This document shows positions 62,404-64,000 of a DNA stretch of 64,000 bases, one piece after another. The stretch is from an uncultured Campylobacter sp. Lineage in GTDB: Bacteria > Campylobacterota > Campylobacteria > Campylobacterales > Campylobacteraceae. The notes beneath the pieces were generated by a model, which was given only the letters and a program-made list of their open reading frames with translations, did not search any database and had not been told where the DNA came from. The stretch lies in contig NZ_CALGPY010000004.1 of the NCBI RefSeq assembly GCF_937959485.1, positions 186,001-250,000 on the forward strand, written 5' to 3'. How positions within the stretch are numbered: position 1 is the first letter of the stretch; every line of letters begins with the position of its first letter. Made by a program: the position numbers and the translations under genes.

Positions 62404-63417
62404 TTAAATTTTACTCATTACGTCGTCAATAATCGCTTGCGCGCCGTTTCGATCAGCAAGCTCAAGCAGCCCTTTGCTCGCTCGCGCCACGTCGAAGCTC
62501 TCAATCAAGCCTAAGATCCGCTCGCCGCTTGCGTCCTGCTGGCGTAAAATTTCGCAAAGCCCGCGCTCTTTAAGAAATTTCGCGTTATAAAACTGATGAT
62601 CCGCCGCCGCGAATGGAAACGGCACGAATATCGCAGGCAGGCCGTTCGCGCAGAGCTCCCACAGCGTGCTGGCGCCGCTACGTCCGACGCAAAGATCGGC
62701 GCTTGCGATGAGCTCGTGCATGTTTTTACAAAAGCCCACGAGCTGTACATCTAGGCCCTGCTGCGCGTAGATCTGCGAGATGCGCTCAAACTCGCGCTCG
62801 CCGCACTGATGGATCAAGCCGTAGCCGAGGCTCAAAAGCTTGGGCGCAAGCTCCACGGCAAGCGAGTTGATAAAGCTCGCCCCTTGCGAGCCGCCCAAAA
62901 AGATGACCCTCTTAAGCGCCGTGCGCGGCCGCGCCGTCTCAAAAAAAATATCCGCGATCGGATAGGCAAACGCGGGCTTTTCATAGGAGCTGTAAAACGC
63001 CCGCGCGAATGGCCTCAGCAGGCGGTTGAGCCGCCCGCAAACGGCGTTTTGCTCGTGGATAAAAAACGGCACGCGAGAAAGGATCGCCGCGATGGATGCG
63101 GGCGCCGAGCTGTATCCGCCCACGCTGATGAGCGCGCGGACGCCGTTTTGCTTTAAAATTTTACGCGCCGCAAGCGAGAGGCGCAGGATATTTAGCAGCG
63201 AGGCTAGCTTGGCAAAGCCCTTTTTATCGACTACGCCCGAGCTTTGCAGAAAATAGGTGCGCGCAAAAAGCTCGCTATTTTCAAACCACGCGCGATCCTG
63301 CCCGCGGTTTGAGCCGATGAATATCGCCCTGATGCCCTGCTTCGCAAGATGAGCGGCTAAATTTTTAGCGATTATCAGATGCCCGCCAGTGCCGCCGCCG
63401 CTGATTGCTATGACCAT
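62404..63417 (-). CDS. murG: MurG, lipid II-forming N-acetylglucosaminyltransferase
   Basis: A GT-B enzyme adding GlcNAc to lipid I at the inner face of the inner membrane. It has 337 residues. The N-terminal glycine loop is ISGGGTGGHLIIAKNLA, followed by GVRALISVGGYSSAPAS and the membrane-associated segment; the UDP-GlcNAc domain has LGGSQGASFINS and GRSGASTLWELCANGLPAIFVPFPFAAADHQFYNA. It is encoded downstream of ftsW, as usual in division clusters. Confidence 0.96.
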   Translation of the reverse strand: MVIAISGGGTGGHLIIAKNLAAHLAKQGIRAIFIGSNRGQDRAWFENSELFARTYFLQSSGVVDKKGFAKLASLLNILRLSLAARKILKQNGVRALISVGGYSSAPASIAAILSRVPFFIHEQNAVCGRLNRLLRPFARAFYSSYEKPAFAYPIADIFFETARPRTALKRVIFLGGSQGASFINSLAVELAPKLLSLGYGLIHQCGEREFERISQIYAQQGLDVQLVGFCKNMHELIASADLCVGRSGASTLWELCANGLPAIFVPFPFAAADHQFYNAKFLKERGLCEILRQQDASGERILGLIESFDVARASKGLLELADRNGAQAIIDDVMSKI

Positions 63418-63553
63418 ACTTTTCCTTTAAATTTATAAAATTTCGCGCTTAAATTTAAGCCTCGACGCGCTTCGGCGTAGAATTTTAAGCGCAATTCGCC
63501 TCTAAATTTACGCCTAAATTTAAATCGCACTCGCTCCAAAGCCCGCAAAAGCC

Positions 63554-64000
63554 TTAAAATTTCGCCCTTTTCGACGCCATCAAAACGAGCCCCACCGCAA
63601 ACGACGCCGCGAGCAGGTGACTGCCGCCGTAGCTCAGAAACGGCACGGCGATGCCCTTTACCGGCGAGATCGACGTGATGCCGTAGGAGTTGATAATGAA
63701 CGAAAAGAAAAACATAAAGCCGATACCGAGGCAGAAGAGGAAATTTACGTTACTCGGCGACTTACTCGCGGTCTGAAAGATGCGAAAGAGCATCGCATAA
63801 AATAGCGCCACGATGAGCAAAATCCCGATAAATCCCCACTCCTCGGCGATACCTGCGAGCACGAAGTCGGTATGCACCTCGCTCAGATAGCCTAGCTTAA
63901 AGCTTCCAAGCCCAAGCCCCTGCCCGAAAAACTCGCCGTTGTTTATCGCATTTAGCGAGTGTCCGACCTGATACGGCGCGCTAGCGTCCTCTATACGCAG
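63554..64000 (-). CDS. ftsW: FtsW, septal peptidoglycan polymerase, C-terminal part
   Basis: Only the last 148 residues are present; the gene continues beyond the window's right edge. The conserved loop GQGLGLGSFKLGYLSEVHTDFVLAGIAEEWG and the final YGGSHLLA region identify a SEDS-family protein (FtsW/RodA). Adjacency to murG indicates FtsW rather than RodA. It has four membrane segments in the visible part. murG follows after 136 bases. Confidence 0.92.
   Translation of the reverse strand: MRIEDASAPYQVGHSLNAINNGEFFGQGLGLGSFKLGYLSEVHTDFVLAGIAEEWGFIGILLIVALFYAMLFRIFQTASKSPSNVNFLFCLGIGFMFFFSFIINSYGITSISPVKGIAVPFLSYGGSHLLAASFAVGLVLMASKRAKF

Noticed and set aside
62171..62407. 78-codon frame between the Sel1-like gene and murG
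   Set aside because: No ribosome site; sequence has repeated CAAATTT words like other non-coding tracts.

Overview
The window is a chromosomal segment of an epsilonproteobacterium, most likely an oral-type Campylobacter with mid-range GC (C. gracilis, C. rectus or C. showae are candidates; I cannot separate them from sequence alone). Supporting signs are Campylobacter-style gene neighbourhoods (hydrolase / antitoxin-like / ddlA / ruvA beside murJ / cysS / msbA; hisS / speA / cysE / aspB), an IamA/IamB-type Mla transporter, futalosine-pathway MqnC, a Wolinella-type Fcc electron-transfer operon and a TsdA-type cytochrome. GC-rich coding sequence is peppered with the word AAATTT or AAAATTTTA. 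Several intergenic stretches of 0.4 to 1.5 kb hold only degenerate repeats built around that word.

Layout: 1-7133 (minus) carries a partial hydrolase, an antitoxin-like protein, DdlA, RuvA and a four-gene Mla-type lipid transport operon interrupted by a CbrC-like gene. 7214-12994 (plus) carries MurJ, CysS and MsbA, so envelope-lipid functions dominate the left end. 13272-16319 holds a lipoprotein and two convergent MFS transporters. 16436-18937 holds an SPFH/NfeD pair and MqnC. An AT-rich foreign-looking gene (18951-19628) separates these from an M16-like protein and a RecG that carries a roughly 355-residue low-complexity insert. 25718-31150 is hisS, speA, cysE, a small secreted protein and aspB. 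32659-33648 is a diheme TsdA-type cytochrome flanked by imperfect direct repeats.

34527-52310 is the main accessory system: a near-complete aryl-polyene-type (APE) type II polyketide cluster. It has a phosphopantetheinyl transferase, a lipoprotein, two active ketosynthases, a KS-like chain-length factor, a hotdog dehydratase, a ketoreductase, two acyl carrier proteins, a fused AMP-ligase/dehydratase, an acyltransferase, a fused glycosyltransferase/acyltransferase, a thioesterase, a LolA-like carrier and an MMPL exporter. Together these would build a polyene chain on a carrier protein, attach it to a lipid and move it to the outer membrane. No methyltransferase and no aromatic-starter gene is seen.

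52691-56465 is a LysR-type regulator divergent from a three-component periplasmic reductase: a Tat-exported flavoprotein, a tetraheme cytochrome and a NapC-type quinol dehydrogenase. A textbook LysR box lies between them. The right end holds an AT-rich orphan gene, an OprD-like porin, HtpG with HAIR-like and CIRCE-like heat-shock operators, a Sel1/Hcp-like protein, MurG and the 3' part of ftsW. No rRNA, tRNA, insertion sequence, integrase or CRISPR array was recognised.
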